A stretch of DNA of 49,012 bases from Bacteroidales bacterium (lineage in GTDB: Bacteria > Bacteroidota > Bacteroidia > Bacteroidales > UBA932): assembly GCA_017437755.1 (NCBI GenBank), contig JAFRXI010000029.1, positions 1 through 49,012 on the forward strand, written 5' to 3'. Under the pieces are notes generated by a model. It had not been told where the DNA came from. It was given only the letters and a program-made list of their open reading frames with translations, and did no database searches. This document shows, one piece after another, positions 16,887 to 24,627 of this stretch. Positions within the stretch are counted from its first letter, which is position 1; each line of letters begins with the position of its first letter. Position numbers and translations under genes: made by a program.

Positions 16887-16920
16887 AACAAAAATGTTAT
16901 AACTATTAACAACTTTGTTT
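16886..16920 (-). repeat. 35-base palindromic element, right copy (inverted)
   Basis: This copy runs on the minus strand and shares 29 of 35 positions with the copy at 12438-12472. The last 18 bases (16886-16903) are identical. It fills the whole gap between the valS stop and the thioesterase ATG. Together the two copies face inward around a 4.4 kb block of four complete genes. Confidence 0.7.
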
Positions 16921-16922
16921 TA

Positions 16923-19577
16923 TTATTTGTTTTTCAGCGAGTCCAGCTGCTTTTGAATAATTCCGATTCGAGAAAGGGCATCAGCCTCTTTTTTGCGTTC
17001 GTTGGCCACTACGGCCTCCGGAGCGTGGGCCGTGAAGGCCGCGTTGGAGAGCTTTTTGCGCACCCCTTCCAGGAATCGGAACTGGTATTCGAGGTCTTTC
17101 TGCAGCTTAGCGATCTCTTCTTCCTCATTCACCAGACCGGTGAGCGGAACGGTTATCTCGGTTGTCCTCACAAGGAAGGTCGCACCTGAAACCTTGGAGT
17201 CCCCGGAAACGAAATCGACCTTCCCAACGCCGGCCATCTTCTTCACGATGCCCTCCATACTCATGGGGAACCAGCCCTTTACTACCAGGCTGAGTTTCTC
17301 CTTTGGAGGAATGTTCTTCTGGTTGCGGACATTCCTGATTCCGTTCACTGCCTCTGACGCGAATGCAAACGCGTCGATGACTGAAGCGTCATAACCATTG
17401 GACACAGGGCTGGGGGCATACATTATGGTTTCCCCGTCCTTCCTCGGCGCCATGTTCTGCCATAGTTCCTCGGTGATGAATGGCATCACCGGATGGATCA
17501 TCTTCAGGAGGGATTCAAAGAACCCGAGTGTGGCCTCGTAGGTGGCCACGTCCATGGCTTCGCCGAACGAGGGTTTGACTATCTCAAGGTACCACGAGCA
17601 GAAATCGTCCCAGAAAAGACGATATGTGGTCATCAGGGCATCGGAAATGCGGAACTTGGAATAGTGGTCCTCCACGGTCTCAACCGCGAGTGAAAGTCTG
17701 TTTGCGAACCACTTCACCGCCATGGCCGAAGCCTCGGGCTGAGCAATGGAAGCATCTGTATTCCAACCCTTTATCAGCCTGTAGGAATTCCATATCTTGT
17801 TGCAGAAATTCCTTCCCTGCTCCACCTGGGTCTCATCATAGAAAATGTCGTTCCCGGCCGACGAGCACAGGAGCATGCCGATACGGACCGCGTCGGCGCC
17901 GTAGGTCTTGATAAGGTCGAGCGGATCCGGGGAGTTCCCGAGGGTCTTGCTCATCTTGCGGCCTATCTTGTCACGTACGATTCCGGTGAAATACACGTTG
18001 GAGAACGGCTGCCTGCCCATGAACTCGTTGCCGGCCATTATCATCCTCGCCACCCAGAAGAAGATAATGTCCGGGGCGGTAACGAGGTCGTTGGTGGGAT
18101 AATAGTAGGCCAGGTCGGCATTGGGCTTGTGGCCGGGATTTCCTGGCATATCCGGATCGAAAACCGATATGGGCCAAAGCCATGAGCTGAACCAGGTGTC
18201 CAGTACATCTTCATCCTGACGGAGGTCTTCCATCTTGATTCCGGGACAGATAGCGCGCGCTGCCTCAAGTGCCGCTTCAGGTGTGGATTCCACAACGTAG
18301 CGACCGTCAGGCAGGTAATATGCAGGTATCCTCTGGCCCCACCATAGCTGCCTGGAGATGCACCAGTCACGGGCATTCTCCATCCAATGGCGGTATGAAT
18401 TCATGTATTTTTCCGGGATGAACCGGGTACGCCCGCTCTCGACCGTCTCGAGGGCGACCTTGGCCAGGGTATCCATCTTGAGGAACCACTGTGCCGAGAG
18501 GCGCGGCTCGATTACCGCATTCGTCCTTTCCGAATACCCGACGGGAGATGTATACTCCTCAACCTTTTCCAGGTTTCCGGCCTCCTCGAGCATCTTGACT
18601 ATCTTCTTGCGGGCAACGAACCGGTCCTCGCCCACCAGTATCCTGGCCTTTTCATTCAGGCGTCCCCTCTCGTCTATTATGTCCAGTACCTCCAGGTTGT
18701 GACGGAGGCCTATTTCGTAGTCGTGGACGTCATGAGCCGGGGTAACCTTAAGGCAGCCGGTTCCGAAATCCATCTCCACATAATCGTCCTCGATCACGGG
18801 TATCTCCCTGTTGATGAGAGGTATAAGGACTTTCTTGCCGCGCAGCCAGCGATGCCTTTCATCCGCGGGATTGACGCAGATGGCGGCGTCGGCCATGATG
18901 GTCTCGGGCCTGGTGGTGGCAATCACCAGATACTTGCCGGTGGGATTCCCGGCGCCATCGGAAACATAGTAACGGAGATGATAGAAATGGCTCTGGGTGT
19001 CCTTGTGGACCACCTCGTCGTCGCTCACGGCGGTAAGCGCCTCCGGATCCCAGTTGACCATCCTCACACCCTTGTATATCCAGCCTTTCTTGTAGAAGTA
19101 CACGAAGGTGTTTATCACGGCCCTGGACAGGTCCGGCTCCATGGTAAAGCGGGTACGGTCCCAGTCGCAGGATGCGCCAAGCTTGCGTAACTGCTTGAGA
19201 ATGATGCCCCCGTGCTCCTCCTTCCACTGCCAGGCATGGGCCAGGAATTCCTCACGGGTGAGGTCCTCCTTTGAGATTCCCATAGCCTTCAGCTTTGCCA
19301 CCACCTTGTTTTCGGTGGCTATCGAGGCGTGGTCGGTCCCGGGAACCCAGCAGGCATTCTTGCCGTCCATGCGGGCCTTGCGGATGAGCACGTCGTTCAG
19401 GGTGTTGTTGAGCACATGCCCCATGTGGAGGATTCCGGTGACATTGGGCGGTGGGATGACTATGGTATATGGCTCCCTGGAGTCGGGCTCCGAATGGAAG
19501 AATTTATGCTCCAGCCAATAGGAGTACCACTTGTCTTCGGTCTCCGCGGGATTGTACTTTGCCGATAACATTTCCAT
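16923..19577 (-). CDS. valS: Valine--tRNA ligase
   Basis: This class-I aminoacyl-tRNA synthetase of about 884 residues has the HIGH motif as PPPNVTGILHMGH and KMSKS as KMSKTLGNSP, the editing domain between them (LVIATTRPETIMAD, EIPVIEDDYV), the anticodon-binding domain and a C-terminal coiled-coil tRNA arm ending in QLDSLKNK. The open frame extends 31 codons further upstream, but the start at 19577 (MEMLSAKYNPAETEDKW) or the second ATG at 19571 matches the family. A minus-strand TATCTTTG box at 19607-19614 lies 29 bases upstream of 19577. It is the first gene of a run with the thioesterase, ABC-F, DUF2807 and M19 genes. Confidence 0.96.
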   Translation of the reverse strand: MEMLSAKYNPAETEDKWYSYWLEHKFFHSEPDSREPYTIVIPPPNVTGILHMGHVLNNTLNDVLIRKARMDGKNACWVPGTDHASIATENKVVAKLKAMGISKEDLTREEFLAHAWQWKEEHGGIILKQLRKLGASCDWDRTRFTMEPDLSRAVINTFVYFYKKGWIYKGVRMVNWDPEALTAVSDDEVVHKDTQSHFYHLRYYVSDGAGNPTGKYLVIATTRPETIMADAAICVNPADERHRWLRGKKVLIPLINREIPVIEDDYVEMDFGTGCLKVTPAHDVHDYEIGLRHNLEVLDIIDERGRLNEKARILVGEDRFVARKKIVKMLEEAGNLEKVEEYTSPVGYSERTNAVIEPRLSAQWFLKMDTLAKVALETVESGRTRFIPEKYMNSYRHWMENARDWCISRQLWWGQRIPAYYLPDGRYVVESTPEAALEAARAICPGIKMEDLRQDEDVLDTWFSSWLWPISVFDPDMPGNPGHKPNADLAYYYPTNDLVTAPDIIFFWVARMIMAGNEFMGRQPFSNVYFTGIVRDKIGRKMSKTLGNSPDPLDLIKTYGADAVRIGMLLCSSAGNDIFYDETQVEQGRNFCNKIWNSYRLIKGWNTDASIAQPEASAMAVKWFANRLSLAVETVEDHYSKFRISDALMTTYRLFWDDFCSWYLEIVKPSFGEAMDVATYEATLGFFESLLKMIHPVMPFITEELWQNMAPRKDGETIMYAPSPVSNGYDASVIDAFAFASEAVNGIRNVRNQKNIPPKEKLSLVVKGWFPMSMEGIVKKMAGVGKVDFVSGDSKVSGATFLVRTTEITVPLTGLVNEEEEIAKLQKDLEYQFRFLEGVRKKLSNAAFTAHAPEAVVANERKKEADALSRIGIIQKQLDSLKNK

Positions 19578-19606
19578 GTTCTGTATCCGATTATTCAAAT
19601 ATCTCG

Positions 19607-19635
19607 CAAAGATACTTATTTTTTGCTTATTTTTG
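19607..19635. promoter_or_regulatory. Divergent -7 boxes for valS and the DUF3467 gene
   Basis: TATCTTTG on the minus strand (19607-19614) faces valS. TATTTTTG on the plus strand (19628-19635) faces the DUF3467 gene. The boxes are 13 bases apart, so polymerase binding at one probably excludes the other. Neither has a clear -33 TTTG. Confidence 0.5.
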
Positions 19636-19656
19636 TAATCACAAACATTACGCGTC

Positions 19657-19974
19657 ATGGAAGACAACAAAAACCAGCTCAGTATCGAACTCCGGCCGGA
19701 CCTGGTCCCCGGCTATTCCAATCTTGCCATCATATCCCACTCCAGGAGCGAATTCGTGATAGATTTTGCATCAATGCTGCCCGGTCACCCCAAGCCGCAG
19801 GTGGGAAACCGCATCATAATGACCCCGGAGCACGCCAAGAGGCTGATGAACGCCCTCGTTGACAATATCCAGAAATACGAGTCTCAGTTTGGCCAGATAT
19901 CCCTTGGAAACGTTCCCAAGGGCACTTTCAACCTGGAGGATTTCGGCCCGCTCGGAGGCGGGGCAAAGTCCTGA
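19657..19974 (+). CDS. DUF3467 domain protein
   Basis: This 105-residue protein matches the small Bacteroidota DUF3467 family: ELRPDLVPGYSNLAIISHSR, SEFVIDFASMLPG, then IIMTPEHAKRLMNALVDNIQKYE. No signal peptide or membrane span is present, so it is cytoplasmic. Function is unknown. It starts 21 bases after a TATTTTTG box and ends 3 bases before kdsC, so it leads a three-gene operon with kdsC and maf. Confidence 0.85.
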   Translation: MEDNKNQLSIELRPDLVPGYSNLAIISHSRSEFVIDFASMLPGHPKPQVGNRIIMTPEHAKRLMNALVDNIQKYESQFGQISLGNVPKGTFNLEDFGPLGGGAKS

Positions 19975-19977
19975 GGC

Positions 19978-20505
19978 ATGGAGCATGATTTCAGCAGGAT
20001 AAAGGCATTCGCCTTTGACGTGGACGGGGTGATGACCGACGGGGGCATCCTCTGCGACCTCGAGGGAGAGCTTTACCGGACCTTTGACTCAAAGGACGGA
20101 TTCGCCATCAGGATGGCGGCAATGAACGGCTACCTCCTTTCCATCATTACCGGCGGAAGGTCGGCAAGCATCCGCGCAAGGGCTCACAGCCTGCTCATTC
20201 CGGATGCCGACGTCTACCTTTCTTCCCGGAGGAAGGCGGAAGACTTTGACGACTTCTGCAAGCGTCATTCCCTCGACCCTTCGGAGGTCATGTTCTTTGG
20301 CGACGACGTTCCTGACATCGAGGTGTTCCGGCGCTGCGGTATCGGGGTATGCCCCTCCGACGGAGCCCCCGACGCCATTGCGGCCGCCCACATAGTATCG
20401 GATTTTCCGGGCGGCAGGGGCTGCGTCAGGGATATGCTTGAAAAGGTGATGAAACAGCAGGGCAGGTGGATATTCGACAGCATGCTCTATTCAAGGATGT
20501 ATTGA
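19978..20505 (+). CDS. kdsC: 3-deoxy-D-manno-octulosonate-8-phosphate phosphatase-like HAD protein
   Basis: The 175-residue HAD phosphatase has the C0-type KdsC pattern: FDVDGVMTDGG with nucleophile D14 and D16, ITGGRSASIRARA (motif 2), and FFGDDVPDIEVF (motif 4). KdsC removes the phosphate of KDO-8-P in lipopolysaccharide core synthesis. The C-terminus (QQGRWIFDSML) is slightly longer than in E. coli KdsC. The related N-acylneuraminate-9-phosphatase fold is a weaker alternative. One base separates its stop from the maf ATG. Confidence 0.85.
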   Translation: MEHDFSRIKAFAFDVDGVMTDGGILCDLEGELYRTFDSKDGFAIRMAAMNGYLLSIITGGRSASIRARAHSLLIPDADVYLSSRRKAEDFDDFCKRHSLDPSEVMFFGDDVPDIEVFRRCGIGVCPSDGAPDAIAAAHIVSDFPGGRGCVRDMLEKVMKQQGRWIFDSMLYSRMY

Positions 20506-20506
20506 A

Positions 20507-21085
20507 ATGGATCTTGGCGGAAAGCGCATAATCCTTGCCAGCAACTCTCCAAGAAGGCAGGAGATAATGAAAGGGCTGCGCATTGATTTTACGATAGATA
20601 CGGAAAACAACTTCAAGGAATACTTTAAGGAAGGTACTCCTTTTGCCGAGGTTCCCGTCCTCATGTCCGAGGGAAAATCCATGGGCTTTCACCGCCCGCT
20701 CGATGACGACGAGATCCTTGTCACGGCCGACACCATGGTCATACTCGACGACAAGATCCTCGGGAAACCATCGTCGAGGGAAGATGCGGCCGGCATGCTG
20801 CGCGAACTTTCCGGAAACATCCATCACGTGCTGACCGCGGTGACCATCCGCAGCAACTCCAGGATGACCACCTTTACGGACACCACAGAGGTTGAATTCA
20901 ATCCCCTGTCGGACCGGGACATAGATTATTACCTCGACAATTACGCCCCTTACGACAAGGCCGGCGCATACGGGGTACAGGAATGGATAGGTTACGTGGG
21001 AATAAAAAGGATAGACGGGTCATTCTACAATGTAGTAGGATTCCCCGTCCACCGTTTCTGGGAAGAACTGAAAACTTTCCTCTAG
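20507..21085 (+). CDS. maf: Maf-family nucleoside triphosphate pyrophosphatase
   Basis: The 192-residue protein has the Maf signature ILASNSPRRQEIMKGL at residues 9-24, the catalytic Asp in TADTMVI, KPSSREDA and YDKAGAYGVQEW. Maf proteins hydrolyse dTTP/UTP or modified nucleotides to monophosphates and restrain septum formation in some bacteria. Its TAG stop overlaps the TAG stop of the convergent kbl gene in the shared CTAG at 21082-21085. Confidence 0.92.
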   Translation: MDLGGKRIILASNSPRRQEIMKGLRIDFTIDTENNFKEYFKEGTPFAEVPVLMSEGKSMGFHRPLDDDEILVTADTMVILDDKILGKPSSREDAAGMLRELSGNIHHVLTAVTIRSNSRMTTFTDTTEVEFNPLSDRDIDYYLDNYAPYDKAGAYGVQEWIGYVGIKRIDGSFYNVVGFPVHRFWEELKTFL

Positions 21086-22272
21086 GAAATCACCCCGAGT
21101 TCCTTTCCGACTTTGATGAACGCCTCAACAGCCCTGTCGAGGTGTTCTTTTTTATGTGCAGCCGACAGCTGTACCCTGATGCGAGCCTGCCCCTTGGGTA
21201 CCACCGGATAATAGAAACCGGTCACGAAAATGCCCTCCTGAGCCATCCTGGCAGCGAATTTCTGCGACAGGAAGGCGTCGTACAGCATCACGGCGCAGAT
21301 AGCCGACTGGGTGGGTTTGATGTCGAAGCCCGCGGAGAGCATCTTCTCCCGGAAGTACTCCACGTTATCCTGGAGCCTGTCATGAAGGGCATCGCTCTCC
21401 GACAGCATCCTGAACATCTCGATACCGGCCCCAACGATTGCCGGAGGAAGCGAATTGGAGAAAAGATAGGGGCGGGAGCGCTGGCGCAGCATGTCGATAA
21501 TCTCCTGGCGGCCGGTGGTGAAACCACCCACGGCACCGCCGAATGCCTTTCCGAGGGTTCCCGTGACGATGTCGATGCGGCCGTAAACCCCAAACTGCTC
21601 GGCCACTCCCCTTCCGGTCCTGCCGACCACTCCGGCCGAATGGCTCTCGTCCACCATCACAAGGGCGTCGTACTTCTCGGCGAGGTTGCAAATCTTGTCC
21701 ATGGGGGCCACGTTGCCGTCCATTGAGAACACCCCGTCGGTGGCTATGATCCTGAAACGGCATCCCTGGGCCTCCTTGAGGCAGCGCTCGAGGTCGGCCA
21801 TGTCGGCATTGGCATAACGGAACCGCTGAGCCTTGCACAGACGCACCCCGTCGATGATGGAGGCGTGGTTGAGGGAATCGGAAATGATGGCGTCCTCAGC
21901 GGTGAAAAGAGGCTCGAAAACGCCTCCGTTGGCGTCGAAGCAGGCGGCATATAGGATAGCATCCTCGGTATGGAAATAGTCGGCAATTGCCTTCTCGAGG
22001 GTCTTGTGAAGGTCCTGCGTCCCGCAGATGAACCTCACAGAGGACATTCCGTAACCACGTGATTCCATGGCCTTTGCGGCAGCCTCGGCAAGACGCGGCG
22101 AACCGGCCAGGCCAAGGTAGTTGTTGGCGCAGAAGTTAAGGGCCCTGGAACCGTCTTCAAGGGTGATCTCCGCCCCTTGGGCGGAAGCGATTATCCTTTC
22201 ATTCTTGTATAGTCCGGCCGCCTCGATGCCGGAGAGTTCGTCTTTGAGATATTGTTGGAATTTACCGTACAT
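21082..22272 (-). CDS. kbl: Glycine C-acetyltransferase (2-amino-3-ketobutyrate CoA ligase)
   Basis: The 396-residue member of the alpha-oxoamine synthase family has the PLP lysine in GTLGKAFGGAVGG, the SLNHASIIDG and VDESHSAGVVG motifs, and RGYGMSSVRFICGTQDLH, which favours Kbl over 8-amino-7-oxononanoate synthase. It splits 2-amino-3-oxobutyrate with CoA into glycine and acetyl-CoA. The next gene, transcribed divergently, encodes the threonine dehydrogenase that makes this substrate, which strongly supports the call. A minus-strand TAACTTTG box lies at 22301-22308. Confidence 0.93.
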   Translation of the reverse strand: MYGKFQQYLKDELSGIEAAGLYKNERIIASAQGAEITLEDGSRALNFCANNYLGLAGSPRLAEAAAKAMESRGYGMSSVRFICGTQDLHKTLEKAIADYFHTEDAILYAACFDANGGVFEPLFTAEDAIISDSLNHASIIDGVRLCKAQRFRYANADMADLERCLKEAQGCRFRIIATDGVFSMDGNVAPMDKICNLAEKYDALVMVDESHSAGVVGRTGRGVAEQFGVYGRIDIVTGTLGKAFGGAVGGFTTGRQEIIDMLRQRSRPYLFSNSLPPAIVGAGIEMFRMLSESDALHDRLQDNVEYFREKMLSAGFDIKPTQSAICAVMLYDAFLSQKFAARMAQEGIFVTGFYYPVVPKGQARIRVQLSAAHKKEHLDRAVEAFIKVGKELGVIS

Positions 22273-22300
22273 AGTGAATAAATGTTACTAAATGCGTTTT

Positions 22301-22336
22301 CAAAGTTAATAATTAATCGGGATTATTGTATATTTG
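22301..22336. promoter_or_regulatory. Divergent promoter region of kbl and tdh
   Basis: TAACTTTG on the minus strand (22301-22308) faces kbl and TATATTTG on the plus strand (22329-22336) faces tdh. Only 20 bases lie between the two boxes, so both genes of the threonine pathway could be controlled by one regulator bound here. Confidence 0.6.
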
Positions 22337-22358
22337 TATTGCTAAAATCGATAGCCAA

Positions 22359-23321
22359 GTGAAAAATGTTCTCATCATAGGCTCCACCGGGCAGATCGGG
22401 TCCGAGCTCACCATGAAACTCAGGAACGATATCCCCGAAGGCAGCATCGTAGCGGGATTCATAAAGGGCGCCGAGCCCAAGGGAGAGCTTCTGGAAAGCG
22501 GTCCTGCCGAGGAGGTTGACGTCAGGGACGGTGCCAGGATCGCCTGGATAGTGGACCGGTACCGGATTGACACCATCTATAACCTTGCCGCCCTGCTCTC
22601 GGCCGTAGCGGAACGTAAACCGCTGGCTGCCTGGGACATACAGATGAACGGCCTGCTGAGCATACTGGAAGTGGCCAGGGAGAAGGGATGCGCCGTATTC
22701 ACGCCCAGTTCCATCGGGTCCTTCGGTCCACTCACCCCTCACGACGGCACTCCCCAGGACACCATCCAGCGGCCCCTGTCGATGTACGGGGTAACAAAGG
22801 TTGCGACCGAACTCCTGAGCGACTACTATTTCCATAAATACGGTGTAGACACCCGCGCAGTGCGTTTTCCCGGGCTTATTTCATACGAAACCCTGCCGGG
22901 AGGAGGCACCACGGATTACGCCGTGGAAATCTTTTACGCCGCGGTAAAGGGCGAGGAATTCGTCTGCCCCATCGGCGCCGGGACTTTCATGGACATGATG
23001 TATATGAGCGACGCCCTCAAGGCCGCCACCGACATAATGAATGCCGACCCGTCCCGCCTGGTGCACCGCAACGCATTCAACGTCACAGCAATGAGTTTCG
23101 ATCCGGAAATCCTGTATCACAAGATCCGGGAGCGGATACCCGGCTTCAGGATGCGCTATGAGGTGGATCCGGTTCGCCAGGCCATAGCCAACTCCTGGCC
23201 GGACAGGATGGACGACAGCTGCGCCCGGGAGGAATGGGGATGGAAACCGTCGTTCGGGCTGGACGAAATGGTCGATGATATGATCCTTAAGCTGAGGCTT
23301 AAATTTGGTTACAAAATGTAA
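22359..23321 (+). CDS. L-threonine 3-dehydrogenase, short-chain (SDR) type
   Basis: With the GTG at 22359 as start, the product is 320 residues and begins MKNVLIIGSTGQIGSEL, as usual for SDR-type threonine dehydrogenases. A TTG 11 codons upstream is in frame, but the TATATTTG box at 22329-22336 overlaps that stretch, so it is not coding. The NAD site is GSTGQIG, the catalytic pair is Tyr and Lys in SMYGVTK, and SSIGSFGP holds the active-site Ser. It oxidises threonine to 2-amino-3-oxobutyrate, the Kbl substrate. This type is unrelated to the zinc-dependent E. coli Tdh. Confidence 0.92.
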   Translation: MKNVLIIGSTGQIGSELTMKLRNDIPEGSIVAGFIKGAEPKGELLESGPAEEVDVRDGARIAWIVDRYRIDTIYNLAALLSAVAERKPLAAWDIQMNGLLSILEVAREKGCAVFTPSSIGSFGPLTPHDGTPQDTIQRPLSMYGVTKVATELLSDYYFHKYGVDTRAVRFPGLISYETLPGGGTTDYAVEIFYAAVKGEEFVCPIGAGTFMDMMYMSDALKAATDIMNADPSRLVHRNAFNVTAMSFDPEILYHKIRERIPGFRMRYEVDPVRQAIANSWPDRMDDSCAREEWGWKPSFGLDEMVDDMILKLRLKFGYKM

Positions 23322-23486
23322 GCACTACTTATTTTTTTGATTACGGCATATCAGTTTAACGGGCCATACTCATACAACAAACGCTACCCTGAAGGATAAT
23401 ATTAGATTTTTCAAATGCGTAAACAGCTTTAAATCAGCCTTTTAGAAAAATTATTAAAAAATATTCAAAAAAATCTTTTGAAAAAA
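23322..23486. other. AT-rich intergenic stretch behind tdh
   Basis: The 165 bases contain no gene. A small dyad TTACA-AAA-TGTAA covers the tdh stop and is followed by a T-run, a weak terminator at best. The rest is A-rich DNA of the kind that often lies upstream of strong promoters as an UP-like region. Confidence 0.4.
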
Positions 23487-23517
23487 TTTGCAAATCAAAA
23501 TAATTGCACTACCTTTG
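23487..23517 (+). promoter_or_regulatory. Consensus promoter of the short transcript upstream of the lytic transglycosylase
   Basis: TTTG (23487-23490), 19 bases and TACCTTTG (23510-23517) match the Bacteroidota consensus exactly, preceded by A-tracts. Transcription should begin close to 23524. No other -7 box is visible before the lytic transglycosylase ATG at 23661. Confidence 0.85.
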
Positions 23518-23523
23518 TAACCG

Positions 23524-23642
23524 GATTGAGCCAATGGGGTTCTCTCAGTAAACTCAATCTATTGGTTATTAGTTTTAGTGTTATTAATTATGTGGTTAGT
23601 ATGAGTGGTCCACGCGGGATGCGTCGACGACTCATTTTTTTT
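23524..23642 (+). ncRNA. Candidate leader RNA or sRNA, about 119 bases
   Basis: The transcript expected between the consensus promoter and the intrinsic terminator has no reading frame of note. At its 5' end GATTGAG (23524-23530) can pair with CTCAATC (23553-23559), while CCAAT in the loop (23531-23535) can pair with ATTGG just behind the stem (23561-23565), a possible H-type pseudoknot. The 3' end is the terminator hairpin. It does not match the SRP RNA core, tmRNA or a riboswitch I can recall. It is either an independent sRNA or a terminating leader that controls the lytic transglycosylase. Confidence 0.6.
23601..23642 (+). terminator. Intrinsic terminator in the lytic transglycosylase leader
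   Basis: ATGAGTGGTC (23601-23610) pairs with GACGACTCAT (23626-23635) with one G-G mismatch, the inner ACGC/GCGT extends the stem, and eight T residues follow. It ends only 18 bases before the ATG at 23661. Its loop contains GCGGGA (23614-23619), the exact complement of TCCCGC at 23654-23659, next to the start codon. Confidence 0.85.
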
Positions 23643-23660
23643 GTATAAACCAGTCCCGCC

Positions 23661-24539
23661 ATGAAAAAGATCCTCTGCCTGCTGCCACTGATTATCATCT
23701 GCACCGGAGCCTCCGCCCAGTGGTCTCCCCTCCCCGGTCCGATGCACACCAAGGCCCCTTCAGTGCCCGCCTATGCCGTATTCGCCGGAGATACCGTGAG
23801 GTTTGACCGGCAGGACTACCGGGAACGTATGGACCGCGAACTGCTGTCGTTCACCAACATGCACACCAATTCCACGCTGATGCTCAAGCGCTCCAGGCGG
23901 TTTTTCAGTATCGTTGAGCCCATACTCCGCAAGTGGGGAATCCCCGACGACCTCAAATACCTGATGGCAATCGAGAGCAACCTGGACCCGTCGGCGGTAT
24001 CACGCACCGGGGCGACCGGCCTGTGGCAGTTCACCAAAGCCACCGCGCAGACTTATTCGCTGGAGGTCAATGCCGAGGTGGACGAAAGGTACAACATTGA
24101 GAAAGAGACGGTTGCCGCCTGCAGATTCTTGAAGGACGCACGCCGGAAATACGCCGACTGGATGACCGTCGCCGCCAGCTACAATGCCGGCCAGGGAGGC
24201 ATCTCCAGAAGGCTTGAGCATCAGAGGCAGAGAAGCGCCATGGAACTATGGCTCCCGGAGGAGACCGCACGCTACATGTTCCGGCTGCTCACCGCCAAGA
24301 TTTTCTTCGAGAACCCCTCCGCCTTTGGCTTTGACATCGCTCCTGAGGATTATTATCCGCCCCTTAAGGTAAAGAGGACGGTCACGGTATCGGAAGCAAT
24401 CCCCGACCTGGTGGAGTTCGCCATCTCGAACAAGACCACGTACGCCGCCATCAAGGAAGCAAACCTCTGGCTCCGTGACGACCACCTCACCAACAAGTCC
24501 GGAAAGACCTACACCATAATCATTCCGGAAAAGCTGTAA
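23661..24539 (+). CDS. Secreted lytic transglycosylase (SLT/MltD-like)
   Basis: After a signal peptide (1-19, ending GASAQ) the 292-residue protein carries a family-1 lytic transglycosylase domain (about 85-210): catalytic Glu in AIESNLDPSAVS, TGLWQFTKATA and AASYNAGQGG. It cleaves peptidoglycan glycan strands, leaving 1,6-anhydro-muramic ends. Unlike many MltD proteins it lacks a recognisable LysM repeat; the C-terminal 70 residues (VKRTVTVSEAIPDLVEFA onward) may be a degenerate one. It appears to depend on read-through of the terminator at 23601-23642. Confidence 0.9.
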   Translation: MKKILCLLPLIIICTGASAQWSPLPGPMHTKAPSVPAYAVFAGDTVRFDRQDYRERMDRELLSFTNMHTNSTLMLKRSRRFFSIVEPILRKWGIPDDLKYLMAIESNLDPSAVSRTGATGLWQFTKATAQTYSLEVNAEVDERYNIEKETVAACRFLKDARRKYADWMTVAASYNAGQGGISRRLEHQRQRSAMELWLPEETARYMFRLLTAKIFFENPSAFGFDIAPEDYYPPLKVKRTVTVSEAIPDLVEFAISNKTTYAAIKEANLWLRDDHLTNKSGKTYTIIIPEKL

Positions 24540-24588
24540 TTTCAGGAAGCCACTGCCCAATACAAAGTACCCCGTCCCCCCTTCCGCT

Positions 24589-24620
24589 TTTGGCAAGTAA
24601 TTGAAAAATACGTACCTTTG
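24589..24620 (+). promoter_or_regulatory. Consensus promoter of obg
   Basis: TTTG (24589-24592), 20 bases and TACCTTTG (24613-24620) match the consensus fully. The ATG lies only 7 bases behind the -7 box, so the mRNA should begin at or next to the start codon. Confidence 0.85.
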
Positions 24621-24627
24621 TGAGGTT

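Noticed and set aside
21082-22272. Reading the kbl-like gene as a cysteate acyltransferase or biotin-synthesis AONS, linked to the cysteate-synthase-like gene
   Set aside because: The adjacent threonine dehydrogenase and the RGYGMSSVRF region support Kbl. The sulfonolipid enzyme, if present, must lie elsewhere.
23524-23642. Short RNA interpreted as SRP RNA, 6S RNA or tmRNA
   Set aside because: The conserved SRP tetraloop region, the long central bubble of 6S and the tRNA-like ends of tmRNA are all absent.
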